DNA of 64,000 nucleotides from Klebsormidium nitens (GCA_000708835.1 DF237001.1:83967-147966), one strand, 5' to 3'. Positions 10,801 through 24,000 are shown, counted from the stretch's first letter. Notes: generated from the letters alone by a model not told the origin. Numbers and translations: made by a program.

Positions 10801-12292
10801 TGGAAACATTCACCGGACCCATCGTCCAGATCTTGGAGTCTGAAACAACTTCGTCAGCGCCTTTTAATTCTGTGGGCAGCACTGTTTTCTGTGCGTTTCC
10901 CGGGTGAAATTTTGGGGAGCAGACCCAAAGCTCAAGCAGCGAAACAGCACAAAGCGACACAATTTTCTGTATCAGAGGACGAAAGCTGCAGCACGGAGCG
11001 CTTCTCAATGAACGCCAAAGCTGTAACATGGATCTAGTAGTTGGTTGACTACATCCCAAAATGGTCACAAGAGCCCTCTGTCCAAAAGTAATGAAAATAA
11101 CAGTGATTTAGAGACGCCCTCTAACCAGGAGAAGTTACTACCGTTTCCTCTTAAACTTTGCTTAGTGCCCACTAACCTATAAAGCTCGAGAACCTGGTTC
11201 GCGTGGTTCACCAGGTTTGAGACTTCTTTGAATCCAAACAGCTGCGCTCTGATTTCCAAAGCTCAACAACCGGAAACTCACCTGGGTCCCCAACAATGAA
11301 GTTGCTGCCAATGGGCTGGCCCTCCCGGTTGACTGCCAGCACAGAGAAAGACAGGGGACTGCGCAATTTGGCCGCTATCACTTCCACGAATGGGTCCGGA
11401 GAGGGCACCTCAGGGGGAAGCCCCACGGTCTCATTGAACGAGTTGAAGGCCTGAGAAGGAGGCAAAACAGGAGAAGATGAGATAGTAATGCAATAGGATG
11501 GCTACACAAAGTGGGTGAAATCAATCTAGAAGGAAATGCATTTCAAGCTGGCAGATAAGAGAAGAGAGCAGAGGAGTTGAGTATGTATGGAATGTCAAAA
11601 ACTCTGAGGCGGGTGCTTTAAACCTGCCATTTGGAGTTTTGGGGTGGTTGGAAAAGGAAAGAAACAAAGTTTGACTTTGCTTGTGAATTGTTGTGCAGCA
11701 AGGTTAACTGGAGGGGGAAGTCAATTACTCTCAGCTCAGAAGATTAACTTGAGTGAAAGTTGAAGTGGACTGAAAGCTTGCATATCACATGACAGCTAAA
11801 AAGCTTGAATTTGAGGAAGGAAGAGTTCTGAAGCAGCCAAAACCATACACACAGCCAGCTCCAAATGCCACAAGCAGAGCTCTCAAAGCGCAGTTCTGAG
11901 CTATCAATTGGAGACGGGAGGCCACTGTGCCCAGCGGTTCCCGAGTCTGGTTGTCGCTAATGCTATCACAATGGATGACTCATAACAAGACTATGCGCAC
12001 CAAGAGAAGCTTTTCTTTTGAATGCATCAGTGGAGCCTTTCAGGCAGTGCATTGGGACCAAAATGGGATCAGCAAGGTCCAGAAAACAAAAGTGATGTGG
12101 TCAACTGACCCGCCAGGCAAGCAGTCTGCCAGCCAGTCAAACATGGTTCAAATTAAGTTCAGGCAGAAAGCTATTTCCTAACGGCCATCGTCTTTTGGTC
12201 GTCCATCTTCTCACCTCACACGCAACCTCTGCTGCTGCGGGGATGTCTGCTTCCTCCAGAGGGCGCAGCGAAAAAGCACTGCTTGGTGCCAT
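7803..12292 (-). CDS. Tandem GNAT-domain N-acetyltransferase
   Basis: Six exons on the minus strand: 12215-12292, 11282-11450, 10706-10839, 9774-10039, 8924-9115, 7803-7884. All splice as GT-AG with matching phases, giving 306 aa. The start is FSLRPLEEADIPAAAEVACEAF, a typical GNAT N-terminus. The acetyl-CoA-binding signature of the first GNAT fold is NSAGVGRAIVKACVDHAEKEGA near residues 100-121, followed by NPKAFSLYTKFGF. A second GNAT-like half follows (YTVRRLEEGDIPGCDALF to IHPELCRWCLSVGLKLVR). The last exon, TWIMVKGEFKELP to PSIDWH, is short and easy to miss; without it exon 5 reads on into a non-homologous tail. The acyl acceptor is unknown, and no transit peptide is evident. Exon 5 is flanked on both sides by decayed copies of its own edges. 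Confidence 0.85.
8430..8725 (-). repeat. Four decayed tandem copies of the GNAT exon 5 donor edge
   Basis: The real exon 5 ends at 8924 (minus-strand ...CTAGTGAG|GTGGGA). Downstream in the transcript, near 8690, 8610, 8535 and 8465, are four diverged copies of the last ~35 exon bases (minus-strand core TGCCTCTCGGTCGGTTTGAA), spaced about 70-75 bases. Each still carries a donor-like site, GAG|GTGA or GGG|GTGA. Confidence 0.78.
8807..8852. repeat. Short perfect inverted repeat in GNAT intron 5
   Basis: CGAAGATCTAC and its inverse GTAGATCTTCG face each other across about 17 bases and could form a hairpin. It lies between the donor-edge copies and the real exon 5. No known function. Confidence 0.5.
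9255..9345 (-). repeat. Decayed copy of the GNAT exon 5 acceptor edge (copy 2)
   Basis: Repeats the 3' end of intron 4 and the first ~55 bases of exon 5 (plus-strand core CACGTGGCCCAT and GAACGCGGTCGTGTAGGCG). The acceptor AG is mutated to AA on the minus strand, so this copy is dead as a splice site. Its junction is at 9313, 198 bases upstream in the transcript from the real one at 9115. Confidence 0.83.
9405..9485 (-). repeat. Decayed copy of the GNAT exon 5 acceptor edge (copy 3)
   Basis: A more diverged copy of the same edge, with the junction at 9467 and the minus-strand acceptor TTTGCAG intact. It lies 154 bases upstream of copy 2. Confidence 0.75.
9505..9553. repeat. Interstitial telomere-like repeat
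   Basis: Degenerate GGTTAGGG / GTTTAGGG units in GNAT intron 4. They resemble plant TTTAGGG telomere repeats but are too few and irregular to be a telomere. Confidence 0.55.
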
Positions 12293-13103
12293 TGGAGCAG
12301 AGTCAGCTGGTCAGCAGGAAATGTTGCAGCTGAAAGCGGGCGTTCTAAGAGAAAAAGTTAAAGCTGCGGCAGAGAAAGCAATGGTCCGATCCCTTGATCA
12401 GGAGCAAGGACAAGGGTTGAGCTTTACGTTTAGAGAAGAATGAGAAAGCCTGAAAGGTGCAGCTTGATATTCAGCTTGAATCAACATCATGCGTGCATGA
12501 CATTGCTTCATGCAAGCGGCGATGCAACACGTTGACAATGATTGCCTCTCAGAGCACTTAGTATATGTACGGACGAGGTTTGCCTGGTATGCATAGACGG
12601 GGGATCCCTCAAACTCCAGCCAGGATGAAAATCCGGTTTAAGCCCAGAAAGCATGCGTGGCCGCAATTGTTCCCCCCGAGTTCATTGCCCTGGCATGTTC
12701 ATCGAGTCAATCATGGCGTGCAAAAGAGCATATCATGGCCCACGAGGCTATATGGTCGATCACGGCGTGCATGTAGAAGAGAACATCGTGATGCATCCAT
12801 TTTTCAGCTAATGTTTGCCTGTGACAGACTCCGAGAGCCTGAACAGCGCGAACTTTCGCCATCATATAGCATTCGATTCAATCGTAGCCGCACCGACATG
12901 CAGTGGTTGATCTATGGGGCTTCGTAACTTGACTGCTCAACGGTAACCTCCTCTCCATATCAGCTTATCCAAACGATCCAGACTCTTGTTTTTTTCTTTA
13001 CAAGCAGCTAGGCGCGTGCAACTATTAGCCAAGCATAGGAGCTCATAAGTTAAGGTTTGTATATGGAGTCTGAGTACCTTTAGAATCATCCTAAATATAG
13101 TTC
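12293..13103. other. Intergenic region between GNAT and DUF3754 genes
   Basis: Both flanking genes are on the minus strand, so this holds the promoter of the GNAT gene and the 3' region of the DUF3754 gene. The open frame at 12565-12927 has no recognisable homology. Confidence 0.4.
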
Positions 13104-16100
13104 TCACGGCTCCGTGGCAATCCTACTTTGAACTTGTCTCGAGGTAGCTGAAGGTGCATTTGCACGCTCTTCTTTCTCGACTCCGAAAAGCTCCTCATAA
13201 GTTGGACCCAACATCAAGTTAGCTTCTGTTAGCACCTGATGCGAGAAACGACTGTCCAGATCCTGAAGACAAGAACAACAGACATACTAAGTCAGCTGAA
13301 GGAATTGCATGTACAAATTTCCTGAGAATCCGAAGCATCATTACGCAGCTGCCCCAAAGCTGTAGAGAAGAAGCAAGATTCCGGGCATCTTGACTCAGAT
13401 AACCGGCCTAGCTTCAACAATGGATCGAAGGAGGATCGAAGGTGCATCATGTCATGCTTGGCAAAGTAATCCAAAGTATTGCAGAAGACCATGATCTCGG
13501 AATATTTCGGGCAAGTTCATGCTTCAAAGACATGCGTACAAGCGATATACCAGGAATGTACAGAATCTGATTACCTTCGAAACGAGCTTCAGGTGCTCCA
13601 ATTTGCCGATGGCGTCGGACACCTCAAAGTTGACCGCCTCGCCAAACACGTTCTCTAGTAAATCCTCGCAACATCCGTCGAGTTCCTGAACCAAGAGATC
13701 CAACAGACTGGGTTTGAGAATGATGTGAGGACAGACTATGGATTCGCCATACAAGACTCTAGACCGCTTTCAATTATGGCCGAGCAAACCTTGGGCGTGG
13801 GCCTCTATGTCGGTAGCATCGCCGTAGCACGATAGCAATACTTCTGTCCAAGTAAGCGTAGTGATTTGAGCAGGATAAGACTCGTCCAGTAAGTTGATCT
13901 TTACATTTTGCATCTTACATAAAAGACGTTTATTTCCACCGCCGTACCTCTTTCGGCACAAAAACCTGACCACAAAGAGTTCACCCTTTAAAAAAAGTAG
14001 ACTCTAGACACGGAAACACGGAGCACTTTGAAGGGCAGCATCCGGGATGCGTCATGAGAACACCAGATGAATGAAACGATCAACGAGGACCTTAAATCGC
14101 TTTCAGGCTAAGCACACAGAAGCAGGGTCATAAGAAAAAGAAGACGGCCACTTCGGCTTTTCAAAACTCACTTCTTCCGACAACTTCCCTCGCGTCATGA
14201 GCACGAAGTATGCGAGAATGACTTCCTTTACTTCCTGCTGAATGACGTCATCACACAGGTGCAGCAGCGTGCTCTTCCCTGCAAAGAAGGTCCGCAGCAC
14301 GATCATCATGTTTGCAAGTATCCCATGGCCCACGGAACAACAAAAGACACGTGGCTTTCCTCTGGCTTATCGCTCCGTTTACGGGCGACTTGATTCTGGA
14401 TGCTCGTGCCCCTGTCAGAGCTTTTCGAGTCCGCCGCTGAGTGCGCACTTGAGATGCGCGCAGATCCGGAGATCCAAAAACCTGCCAAACCGCCACATAT
14501 CCGATCCTGAAAGGCACATTCTCAAGTCCCTCTCTATTATAGAGGTGACTGGTTGCGCCCTCTTACTAATCCACTGAACCAGCATTTCGAGAAACCTGTC
14601 GCTCAACGCTTGGTCGAACGATTGCGCGACTGAGTTTTTGTTCCAGTGTCAAAAATCAAGTCCGAGCGGCGAAATCAAACGAGCAGATTCAGGGCGGTCG
14701 TCTTCAGATCAGTATATGAATTTCAGCGGCTCACCGTTGTCCATGCTCTTGTCGTACATGGACTTGACCAGCAAACTTTGGTACTTGTTGCGTGCAATCT
14801 GGTAGCTGCACCAGAGATGGGGAGATCTTTATTAGAAGTGATCGAGCAACAAACGTGAAAGCCAGGCTTTAATGCAACCAAAGAACCGAACGGATTCTGA
14901 AAACCTTTTGATCATGATTGATGCAAAGTCGAACAGTCCGGTTGGCCGTGACAAAGCGCATCAAGAGGCACGGAGATAGCTGTCGTTTAATGACTCGACC
15001 TCTGAAGTAGAGACGGTGCACAGAATTCAGCTGTTCACCATCCAACGTATCTTTCTTCGAGACAAACAGACAAAGGAAAACAGACTTTCCGACATCATCA
15101 AGTGGGAAGACAAACAGGAAAAGGGGCGGGTAGCCTCACTCCGTATGCACTTTGAAGATATAGCCCCCGACCGCTGTCACGATGGCCACCAGGACCTTGA
15201 AGTCGACCTCATCCGCAGTCAATGTATGCCACAGCGCCCCCTGCCAAAGACAATTTCCTAGTCGTTCTCGATATCGAGCGACGCTTCGTTTCTGGAGGAA
15301 AGAGAACTGGGATGATCTCAAGCAAGTCGTTTTCTGAAGAGGAGGATCTCAGCGCGCAGCGATGATGTCGACCGTCTTTGGCAGCAGGCAAAGGCGCGCA
15401 AGAATCCGAGCTTGGGATCCGTTCAATAGTCGACCATGTATTCTCCTTGACAGATTCATCGCAAAAGTCGAAAGTGCCAAGGCTGATGTGCTGCTCAACA
15501 TTTTATGCAATTGAAATGGCCAAGGACTTTGCTAGCCGCCATCTTTGGACCGATGCCTAAACGTTCGGCCCGACACATCGATCCGTGGGCTGGCCTCAGA
15601 GAGGGCCGTAGGGTAATCCACACTACCCCCTACACTATCGGAGGCGTGTCCGACTTACCGCACCAGCGATTGCGGAGACCGCCATCTTGACGCTGTCCAT
15701 GGGCGTCAAGCCGGGATTCCTCTTTTCTGGCTGCAAGATGCAATAATGAACGTCAGGAATTTCCCCATACGAGGACAGAATAACAGCAAGTTTGAATCGC
15801 CGGGATCGCAGCTGCCAGCGCGGATTGAGCAAGCCCTACTCAGTGATTCAAATACACGCTACACCAGAATCACTCCAGAATCACCCTAAAGTACTCGGAA
15901 GATCAAGATGCTGGACCAAAGAGACATTGCAACAACTAGCTATTGGTGGAGGGACAGAACCGACAGGGGAGGGTGCCAGTATGCAGGTAAGAGCCTCAAG
16001 ATGGAAGCACCAGGCATGACGTCTGAACGAGTCGGCTACTCTGGTGGCAACACTCACCAACACGAGCTCCATGTCAGCCATGGGAATGTTCTGGAAGTGC

Positions 16101-19061
16101 TTGATGTAGATTGCTCGGTCCCCCAGCGCGTCTGGGCAGTCCGGCGCCGTTGCTTTCCTGCGGAGCACTACAGCATTTTGTTAAGGTGCTAGAGAACCTT
16201 ACCAATGCTAGTTTTCTCAGTCCTTTCGACGCTCATCTTCGTGGTTTTGCTTACAGACGAGAGAATGAGAGACTGAGGTCTCAAGCACGGAAAGCAAGGG
16301 TAAGAGCTCACGGTGGACAACAGGCAATCAATGGAGATTTGGGGCGGACATTACCTGTACAGAAGGATGATGCGTTCAAAGGTAGGCTCTTGAATTGTCG
16401 TCTTTGTCACTAGATTTTTTAAACTGCACAGCAAAGCAGGTCGCAAAGATTCATGCCATTGTCAAAGTCGAGAAGTACTGGTAGACCACAAGTACTGGTA
16501 GACCAGACTGTGGAAGAAGATAATAGCAAGCGTTTCAACAACAGTAGTTGGTTTGCTGATCATCCGAAGTTGTTGCCTACTAGTGTTGACAACAATCAGC
16601 AGCAGATGGACTTCAGGAAGTATGCCTTTAAGAGCATTGCACAATTCTTCCGTCAAAAGAAACTCTCCGACATCGTTCAAACCTTACCTAATCTGCATGT
16701 TCTCTAACCTAACCCGCTCTAAAGATATGTCGTCTCTCCCGGGACATGCGCTCTCTTCATCGTTGGCGCCTCGAAGCTCTCCGTACTCTGCTTCCGTGGA
16801 GGTGCTGTAAATGCACCTCACAAGTCGGTTCCTGGATCCCAAAGAGCAGCGAGGCTTGAATTGATTGCAGAAACAGATTTTAATCTTCCGTAGTTGCATA
16901 AGGAAGAAAACTTCTCGTTCATGTTTGAGCCCAGAACAAGTTGGACGCGAAGCGTCTTGCTATATGCACGATGCACTGGTCTGGTCGAAAAGTTCTACCG
17001 ACTGGATCACCTCAAGCTCCTCCTTTTGAGCATTACTCACAAAGAACAGGAGCGGGATAGGACTGGCTTTGAGCAATGTAGAACAGCATCAATTTCAACT
17101 TTGAAACTCCAAACAAATGCAGAAAATACTGCATCCCAGGGGTCAGGTGTGGGGCGCAACCAATTCAACGCCTTACCAGATGTATAGCAGTGGCCATAAC
17201 ACGCACTGGATAAGTCTAGCCATCAGCAGCTCGATCTTTTCGACTACAAAAAAACCGGACGTCTGGTCGATGCCAATTCCCCCACGAAAGAGTAAGTACT
17301 GCATAGAATCGCGAAAAAGGATCAGGCCACAAGACAATTCGAGTCGGTAAGTCGTCCGTGATTGGAAACTTTGAGCGGGAACCTACGAGGATCGGGTGGG
17401 ACGTATATAGCTTGCCAAAGAGCGGGCGACCTCCTTTATGCAGTGCTGGGCAGACTCGATTATCTTTCCGGAAAGAGTTTCTTTTCGGAAATGAACCTAG
17501 ACGAATCACCACACATATGAGCTGCACGACAATTCTTGGGAGCGAGTCGTTTATTTGTTGCTCGTGCAAACCCACATTTGAACACCTCGTCTCTTTATTG
17601 TAATCATGCAATGCCAAATTCAATAGAAAACTCGTCTTCTTTCTTGGAAATACTGATGCTGCTGCAGGAAGCGCCCGCCTCATGAGGGTCTGAAAGATAG
17701 AACAGATCTGAAAGGAAAGCTTACATGTGTCGAGTAGGACGGCATGTCCTGCCGTCCTTCGGTTGCGAAAAACCTGGACCACAGCCGAGTATCGAGGCGT
17801 TTCAAGTCCACTTCTATTGGTAAGGTGAGAAGGTACTCTCCTTTCTGAGCCAAGTCATACTCCGACTGACTAACGAGCTTGAAGTTACTCTTCTCAAACA
17901 TCTGCAAAGCAGAACGGTTTGAATAAGTTGGGCCATTTTGAGGCCCTTCGAACGATAGGAAGGCTGTGGCCAACAAGTCAAAATGAGGAGATTCAAGGTT
18001 AGGAGAATACGGCGCAGTATTTGTTGCGCAAAGAGACCACTGCGAACTTTGCAGGAGAGAAGAGGACTCGAGAGTCTCAACCAGGGCTAGTGGCGCCTTT
18101 CGGTATACATGCCGGATTTTACACAAAGGTCACTTCTGCGTAGGTTTTCATTGCTTTAAGATGCTATTAAGAGACGCTTGCATGACAAAAGCTAAGCTTT
18201 TTAATAACGAATAAAGAGGAGGTCCTTCACCTGCATGACGTGCTTCAAGAACATAACCTCCAGCTTGTTCAGTTGCTCAGAAGACAGGTCGTATTGAGAA
18301 ATCTTGGAGGGGCCAGTGACTGGGTCAAAGAATGAGTACAAGTACTGCATGGAAAGCACTGTATCAGCAAGAGAGAGGGTGGCACGAAACTTGGTTGGAC
18401 GCCCCCAACATAGGCAACATTTGCTGATAGCAATATGTGAGCACTGTGGCGACTTGGGTCATCATTGTCAAATCATGGGTCAAGGAGAGTGAAGATGAGA
18501 GCTCTGCTGCGAGTGCGTCGAGTGTGGAACTATGGTTGGTTGAGGCATCAACAACCAGTAGCCAAGGGAGAACATTAACAATTGCAGGAGGGGGTGACTC
18601 ACTGTTAATTCCTCAAACTGACCGTTGTACCAGGATCTGACGCTGGCATCAATCCTTTTACAAAGGATCTTAAATTGATTCTGCTCGCTCTCAGATTCTG
18701 CAGAGCACAGACACCTCTGTTTTGTGCACTGCACCTCTTGTTCTCTGATAATAGATTGAAGGGCCACAGAAGATCAGTGCGCACATCGAATCAGATGGTG
18801 CACTTTCTTGTATTCTGGGTCAGATCATTGGGCACAAGGATTTGAAAGGAGTATCCGTGGCGTTTTGCCAGCCGGGTGTACTGAATTCAAGGCTCATTCA
18901 CTGGATAAAAACCACCACCTTTCCAGAAACTCACCAATCATGTTTGAGAGCTCCAGTACAAGTCTTGGCTTTAGAGCCTGGATGACTGCCTCCTTTGAAA
19001 TCTTCAATACATCCTTTCTCTTCGTCCTTAGGAGCGGCAACATCAGAGGCTCCCCAGGCAT
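13104..19061 (-). CDS. DUF3754 family protein (TMEM143-like)
   Basis: Fourteen coding exons on the minus strand: 18935-19061 (exon continues to 19068), 18603-18697, 18231-18344, 17725-17901, 17177-17298, 16688-16804, 16355-16423, 16058-16157, 15659-15730, 15140-15240, 14735-14805, 14172-14278, 13575-13685, 13104-13262. All are GT-AG with matching phases; 513 aa. Family hallmarks in order are KILCKRIDASVRSWY, EKSNFKLVS, YLLFRGGIGIDQTSGFF, LERVRLENMQI, TTIQEPTFERIILLYR, IKHFQNIPMADMELVL, PEKRNPGLTPMDSVKMAVSA and GYIFK. Hydrophobic stretches near MARLIQCVLWPLLYIW, KMAVSAIAGA and VLVAIVTAVGGYIF are likely membrane segments. The biochemical role of the family is unknown. The ATG at 19061 is the first in the first homologous exon; the splice acceptor just upstream suggests a 5' UTR intron or a further N-terminal exon. 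Confidence 0.85.
16473..16506. repeat. Tandem 17-bp duplication in a DUF3754 intron
   Basis: Two adjacent copies of AAGTACTGGTAGACCAC, differing at the last base. A recent small duplication inside intron 6. Confidence 0.8.
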
Positions 19062-19898
19062 GTGTCCCCTGCAATTGTACAAATGTGAAGTGCGGATTCT
19101 TTCAAACATCTGATTCCATCTTAAGGAGCAATGCACAGTCACATGATCAGACAGGGATGGGACAGGGACTGAATCCAAACTGGGGACTTTGAATGACTTG
19201 CACAAGCGAACTCTATTACATTCTCCACTCTTTGAACAGGGCACCTGGAGTACGTGAAACCAGTTTTCTATAACAGAGTCACATCTTAGAGTTTGATCTA
19301 AAGTAGAAAGCTACTTTGAAGATTTTTCCTCAATATGGTTTCTCACAGCCTAACAGGAATCGTGACGAAACAGAGGCTTATCAGTACAGGATTTGCAAGA
19401 AAATCCGTGTAAGTATGGTGGTGCACTTGACCCGCAGCTGGAGAACAACCCAAAGAAGAGCAAGGCATCGGACCTGAGAATCTGCATCTATGGCCGATGG
19501 GTCAAACCAAAAAGTTGCCGACGTGGGGAATGATGAAGCCCTTCGCTGCGGTCACCAGCCAGTCCTGCAATGCTGTCACCAGTGAATCACTAGATCTTGC
19601 GTACTAGAGGCCTCCCTGCAGTCCTGGCCTTCAAAGATGCACAATGCATCGTATCATTGACATTGCGGTTTGCAGAACTGGCAGCTAGCCAACCGAAGGC
19701 CCTTTCAATTCCCCCGTGTTGCATTTTGTGCCAAAGCTTCTCCAGAGGGAGAGAATAAACTCATTGAAGCACTGGAGGAGCCTGTGCTTGACAATGCTAT
19801 AATTATAATGCTGTACATTGCCTGCCTGGGCCAGGATTGCTAGCTGCTTGGAGTTCTGCTTGAAACAGCAGGGGCCTGCCTGGGTGTTCACAACTTAC

Positions 19899-20027
19899 TG
19901 CCACTGGTCGACAGGACTCGGACTTCTTGCAGCCTGTGACGGCAGTGTGACCCGTAAAATCGTGGCGACTAGAAGGCAGAGACAACCTCTTTTGCGGTCG
20001 CTTGCTCGACGTTTTCAATTGCTGCAT
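19899..20027 (-). other. Possible 5' exon with transit-peptide character
   Basis: From an ATG at 20027 the minus strand is open for 43 codons. The sequence is basic and Ser-rich (MQQLKTSSKRPQKRLSLPSS...) and ends at a strong donor, GTAAGT. It could be an upstream exon of the DUF3754 gene, but it ends in phase 0 while the next homologous exon needs two leftover bases, so a further exon would be required. Low confidence. Confidence 0.25.
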
Positions 20028-20531
20028 GAGTGACCTCACAAGTGCGGCATTGCTGCCTGACAAAAGCCAGTGGCAGCAGGAGGGCGGCTGCATCATGTGC
20101 ACTTCGGAATTTGATTATACTCAGCTAGCAGTGCAGGAGGAGGGCGCACTACTTTCCAATGCATGCGGCTACTCTTCGAAGCTCCTTCTCTGATTTGAGC
20201 AACTCCTTGCATGAAATCTCCTGCAGCACTTAACATTCACTAGCGATCTTTTGTTCCATAAAGGGCGAAAGCTGGATGAGAAGGGAGCTCGCGGTTTTGG
20301 AAAAGTTGGTAAGTGCACAATGAACCCAGATGTCCACACTGCATCGATTCCCTTTACCAGGAACATCAAACATTTTCCCCGTGCATTTCACACAATTTTG
20401 CATGTAATTGGGGGGGGGCTTTCTAGATGACAATGGGTAAAACGCCTTTCTGGCCAAAAGATACATAATGCTCACCTCTGACTGAGAAGGGCCAATGTGT
20501 TCATGACATACTTCTATACACCTGCATCTAC

Positions 20532-20685
20532 CTGAACCAGCAGAAACAAAAGATCTTCAAGCATATTGGGATTAGCCCATGAATTGTTTCTCTCAAGTTT
20601 GACTAGAAGTGCATGCAGTCTCTGAAAGTACTCCACCTCAGGATCTGAATGGACGATTTCTGGTGTAGAAATGTCCCCGTCCAAT
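20532..20685 (-). other. Unassigned coding-like exon
   Basis: A minus-strand segment bounded by a TAG acceptor and a GTAGAT donor is open for about 51 codons. It contains the charged, leucine-rich stretches EVEYFQRLHALLVKLERN and NMLEDLLFLLVQ, which look like real amphipathic helices rather than random translation. I do not recognise it. It could be an N-terminal exon of the DUF3754 gene or part of a small separate gene. Confidence 0.35.
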
Positions 20686-21073
20686 CTAGGCAGTTTGCGT
20701 CATTCTCGCTTTCTTCCAATGGACAGCTGCAGGACGGCAATTGGGGAGGTCTTGTGTCTGCACAACAACTCTCATCTGTCTGCCGAAACCTTGTGTCTCT
20801 TTCACGCCTCTCTCTTTATCTGTACGGTGACGTTCTGTTTGTACCAGCCAAGGGGTAAAGATTCTAGCATTGCCTTGCAATGTCCAAAACACCAGTCAGC
20901 TCATTTTGCAGTGGTATAATATGAAGGGTATCTCACAATGTACCGCCCTAAGTGTCATGCCTCCCCGCTTGATCCATCTGCATCGAGCTTGAAAGACCGG
21001 GCGCTTTTGTTTCATGCCCAAATTCTTGCTTGTTTACAGGTTTCGCAAAGTTAGGGGACTTCTTTTCAGAGTT

Positions 21074-24000
21074 ATGGGGGATGTCGAGGGAGCCAAAACA
21101 GCACCCCCCCAGGAGGCAAAGGCGCTCAACGGTGGGGATAAAGCAGACAATGATGACGATGTGCCCGAAGCAGTGCCACTGGGAAGGCCAATCAAGGAGG
21201 AGGATGGTCGCAAGTTCTACAATAGATTTGAATATGAAGGGACGGAGTTCAAGTCTCTAGACACTGTTACGCTGAATCCGGATGAGGGGAGTCCAGACAC
21301 CCCATACTTTGCTCTTATCAAGGTAAAGAAAAGGAATATTGTCAAAAGCCCCTTTCTTCAAAGTTCTTTGGACTTTAAAAAGGGTCTTCTGAAGTGGTTA
21401 ACTTGTGAACGTCAACTTGCCAAGGTTTAGCGGCACCGATATAATGCACTCCAGCCCAACATCATACTGGACAGATTTGCTATGGGCAAACATTCCTAAT
21501 TGGCACCCAACAAACCGCTCCTGCACCTCACTTATGTGACGCCACATTGCTTCTGCTTCTGCTTCTGCTTCTGCTTCTGCTTCTGCTTCTTTGTATGTAG
21601 ATTCTGATAACGAAATGCATCAAAGTTGCCGCTTTATTCAAAAGTCCCCTGCTTGTGCCTGTGCTGACTCAGTGTCTGATCACCCCGTGCAGGACATCTG
21701 GAAAGAGGAAGAAGACGAAGTGTACATGACCATTCAGTGGTTTTACCGCCCTGACGAAGCCAAGAGACGAAATGGGGAGCTGTACCCTATCCGCAGGAAG
21801 AATGAGCTTTTCTACAGGTTAGCGGCCACACATATCCCTCTGTGTGACGCCCCTGACGTGTGCTTTCTTTCGCTTTGTTGAGTCTTCAAGGGCTTGGTAA
21901 AATGGCGCTTTTTCTTATGCCAGAATCTGCTGAAAGTGATCAGGCAGTCCGCTCCGTGAAGTTCTGCACTGCTCTCAGGTCAAAACTTGAGGGGTTTTCA
22001 CACTCAGGGTCTTCCTCAAAGGGCCGCATCAAACAATGGAGGTTTCGTATCGAAAGACGACCTCAGGCAGTGAGCAGTTCGTCAGAACTTCAGACAGTCA
22101 AGCTTACTCAGGGGTGAACTTTCAAAATTTTCACATGATGAACAAACATGGAAAGAAAAAGGAAAGAAAAAAACGTAAGTTCCAGGATATCAGGAACGAA
22201 CTCATTCCTTTGAACTCGAGCTAGTTGCTGCATTCTTCCATACCACACTCCTCTGGAATGCCATCGCCCAAAGATGGGTTTATATCGTTTTACCAACTTC
22301 CGCAGAAGAGACGAGTGTTTGATCTGTAGTGGTTTACCCCAGCCATGCAGAAAGAGGCGTCAGGCTGCACTTAATCACCGTCAGACATCAAGATTTGAAA
22401 CCATTTAACTGGAGTGAATGACCAACTCTCCCGCAGTTTCCACATGGATGACGTCCCGGCGGGGTCCGTCTTTCACAAAGTGCCCATTCACGTTATTCGC
22501 CACACAAAGAGCTCGGCCGGCATTCCGGAGTCTGAGTACTTTGTGCATAGGGTAAGCCTTCTTATGCTCGTTAACTTGGTCCAGCCATTTTGTCGTTCGA
22601 CTCTCGCTTGTCCGAACAGACTGCGTAAACTTTCATAGTTTCTTTCTCATCAAGAGCCCCGTTTAGGCGATTCCTACCGCGATTGCGTGGTAATCTGTGG
22701 ACGATCCTACTTTCAAATCTCCGTCCTCGAAACCATCCGCTGTCGCTTCAAAACCTGCTGACAGTCTGTGTCTCTGATTCAACACCGCCTGGAGCCATCC
22801 GTTGGAAAAAAGGGAGCTTGTCGTGAAAGCTTTGCCAGTTGGCGTTTTGAGGCTAATAGGAGACTCAAAGCAGTACCTTTACGTTGAGGGCCCTGCAAAG
22901 GCACCTGCTTCTGTAACACAAACGTTCGCTTTTTCCATCGGCACGGGCCCAAGAAGCACTCAAGTCTCTGGTCGGCTCATTGTCAACCTCTTTTCTATCT
23001 CAGCATGAGAGCCATGGTCAGCACTGCGCATACCACTTCTGTAAGTTGATTGGTATTCTGAGACTGGACCATGCCGAGCAGGTATATGACAACGAGCGCA
23101 AGAAGTTGAGGGATCTCGAAGACGAGGAGTTCGAGGACCCGGACAAAATCATCATCGGAATGCTCATTGGCAGGTGGGTTGCAGCAGCGGTCGACGCCTA
23201 TGTTCTGAGGTCCTTTGAGTGGACGAGTCAGCGTTGATCGCACGTCGTATTTCCTATGGTTTGTCGTGAACAGACTTTCCAGAGACCAGCTCCAACCGGC
23301 GTTTTGTTAGTTGGTCCTATGTCTGATCCTACAACGGCTTTGGGGATACCAGGCGTTTGGTGATGTCTGCTCCTGCTTTTCATCCGGGGCCTTCCTGCGT
23401 TTGATGTCTCGAGTTGGCTTTTCAGACTGATGTAAGCCTTGAACGCCATGTTCATCTACATATTTCCGAAATGTCGGGCCATTGGTGAAGGTTATTCTGC
23501 AAATATCGAACACGTCACTTTTTGAGATCCTTGACTGCGCAGCCAGAGCGTCAGAACGGCATCCTCAGAATCCACGAACCTACAGCAGTGACGCCACAGG
23601 TCTCCATAGTTGGCAGGCTGTTTTAAAGGGGTTTGATGCACAAAACGTCAGGCCTTAGACCTAGTAAGCGTGTCTGATCTCGTCACTTGATTAGTCGGCT
23701 TTCGAACCTCCTCCCCGTTTCTGACGTCACAGAGCCGAGGCTGCGCTAGGCGACCTTCCGGACGCGTCCGAAGAGGAGCTCGCCATAAGCTCGCTGTCCG
23801 AGAAGCGTCCGAGCAGCGGGGCGAGCATCGAGGATGTAGAAGAGGAGCCGAACAAGAAGGTGCGTCTTCAGAGGGACCGTGTTCCACTGGTCGTGAAGTA
23901 TGCTCCTTAATTTTCAGTTACGCCGACCATGCAGCCTTCAAGCGTAGAGTTGAGTGTAAGGGTGGGTCCAGGATACGTTTAAAATATCTGTTTGGAGAAC

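Larger units (their letters stand above)
19062..21073. other. Divergent region between DUF3754 and BAH-TFIIS genes, with unassigned coding-like segments
   Basis: Two kilobases between start codons. Besides promoters and UTRs it holds two minus-strand segments that look like exons (19899-20027 and 20532-20685, listed separately). I could not join either in phase to the DUF3754 exons. The remainder shows nothing I can name. Confidence 0.4.

Noticed and set aside
17216-17782. 188-codon minus-strand frame as one exon of the DUF3754 gene
   Set aside because: Most of it is intron; the homologous reading (YLLFRGGIGIDQTS) is in another frame from 17298 to 17177 with proper splice sites.
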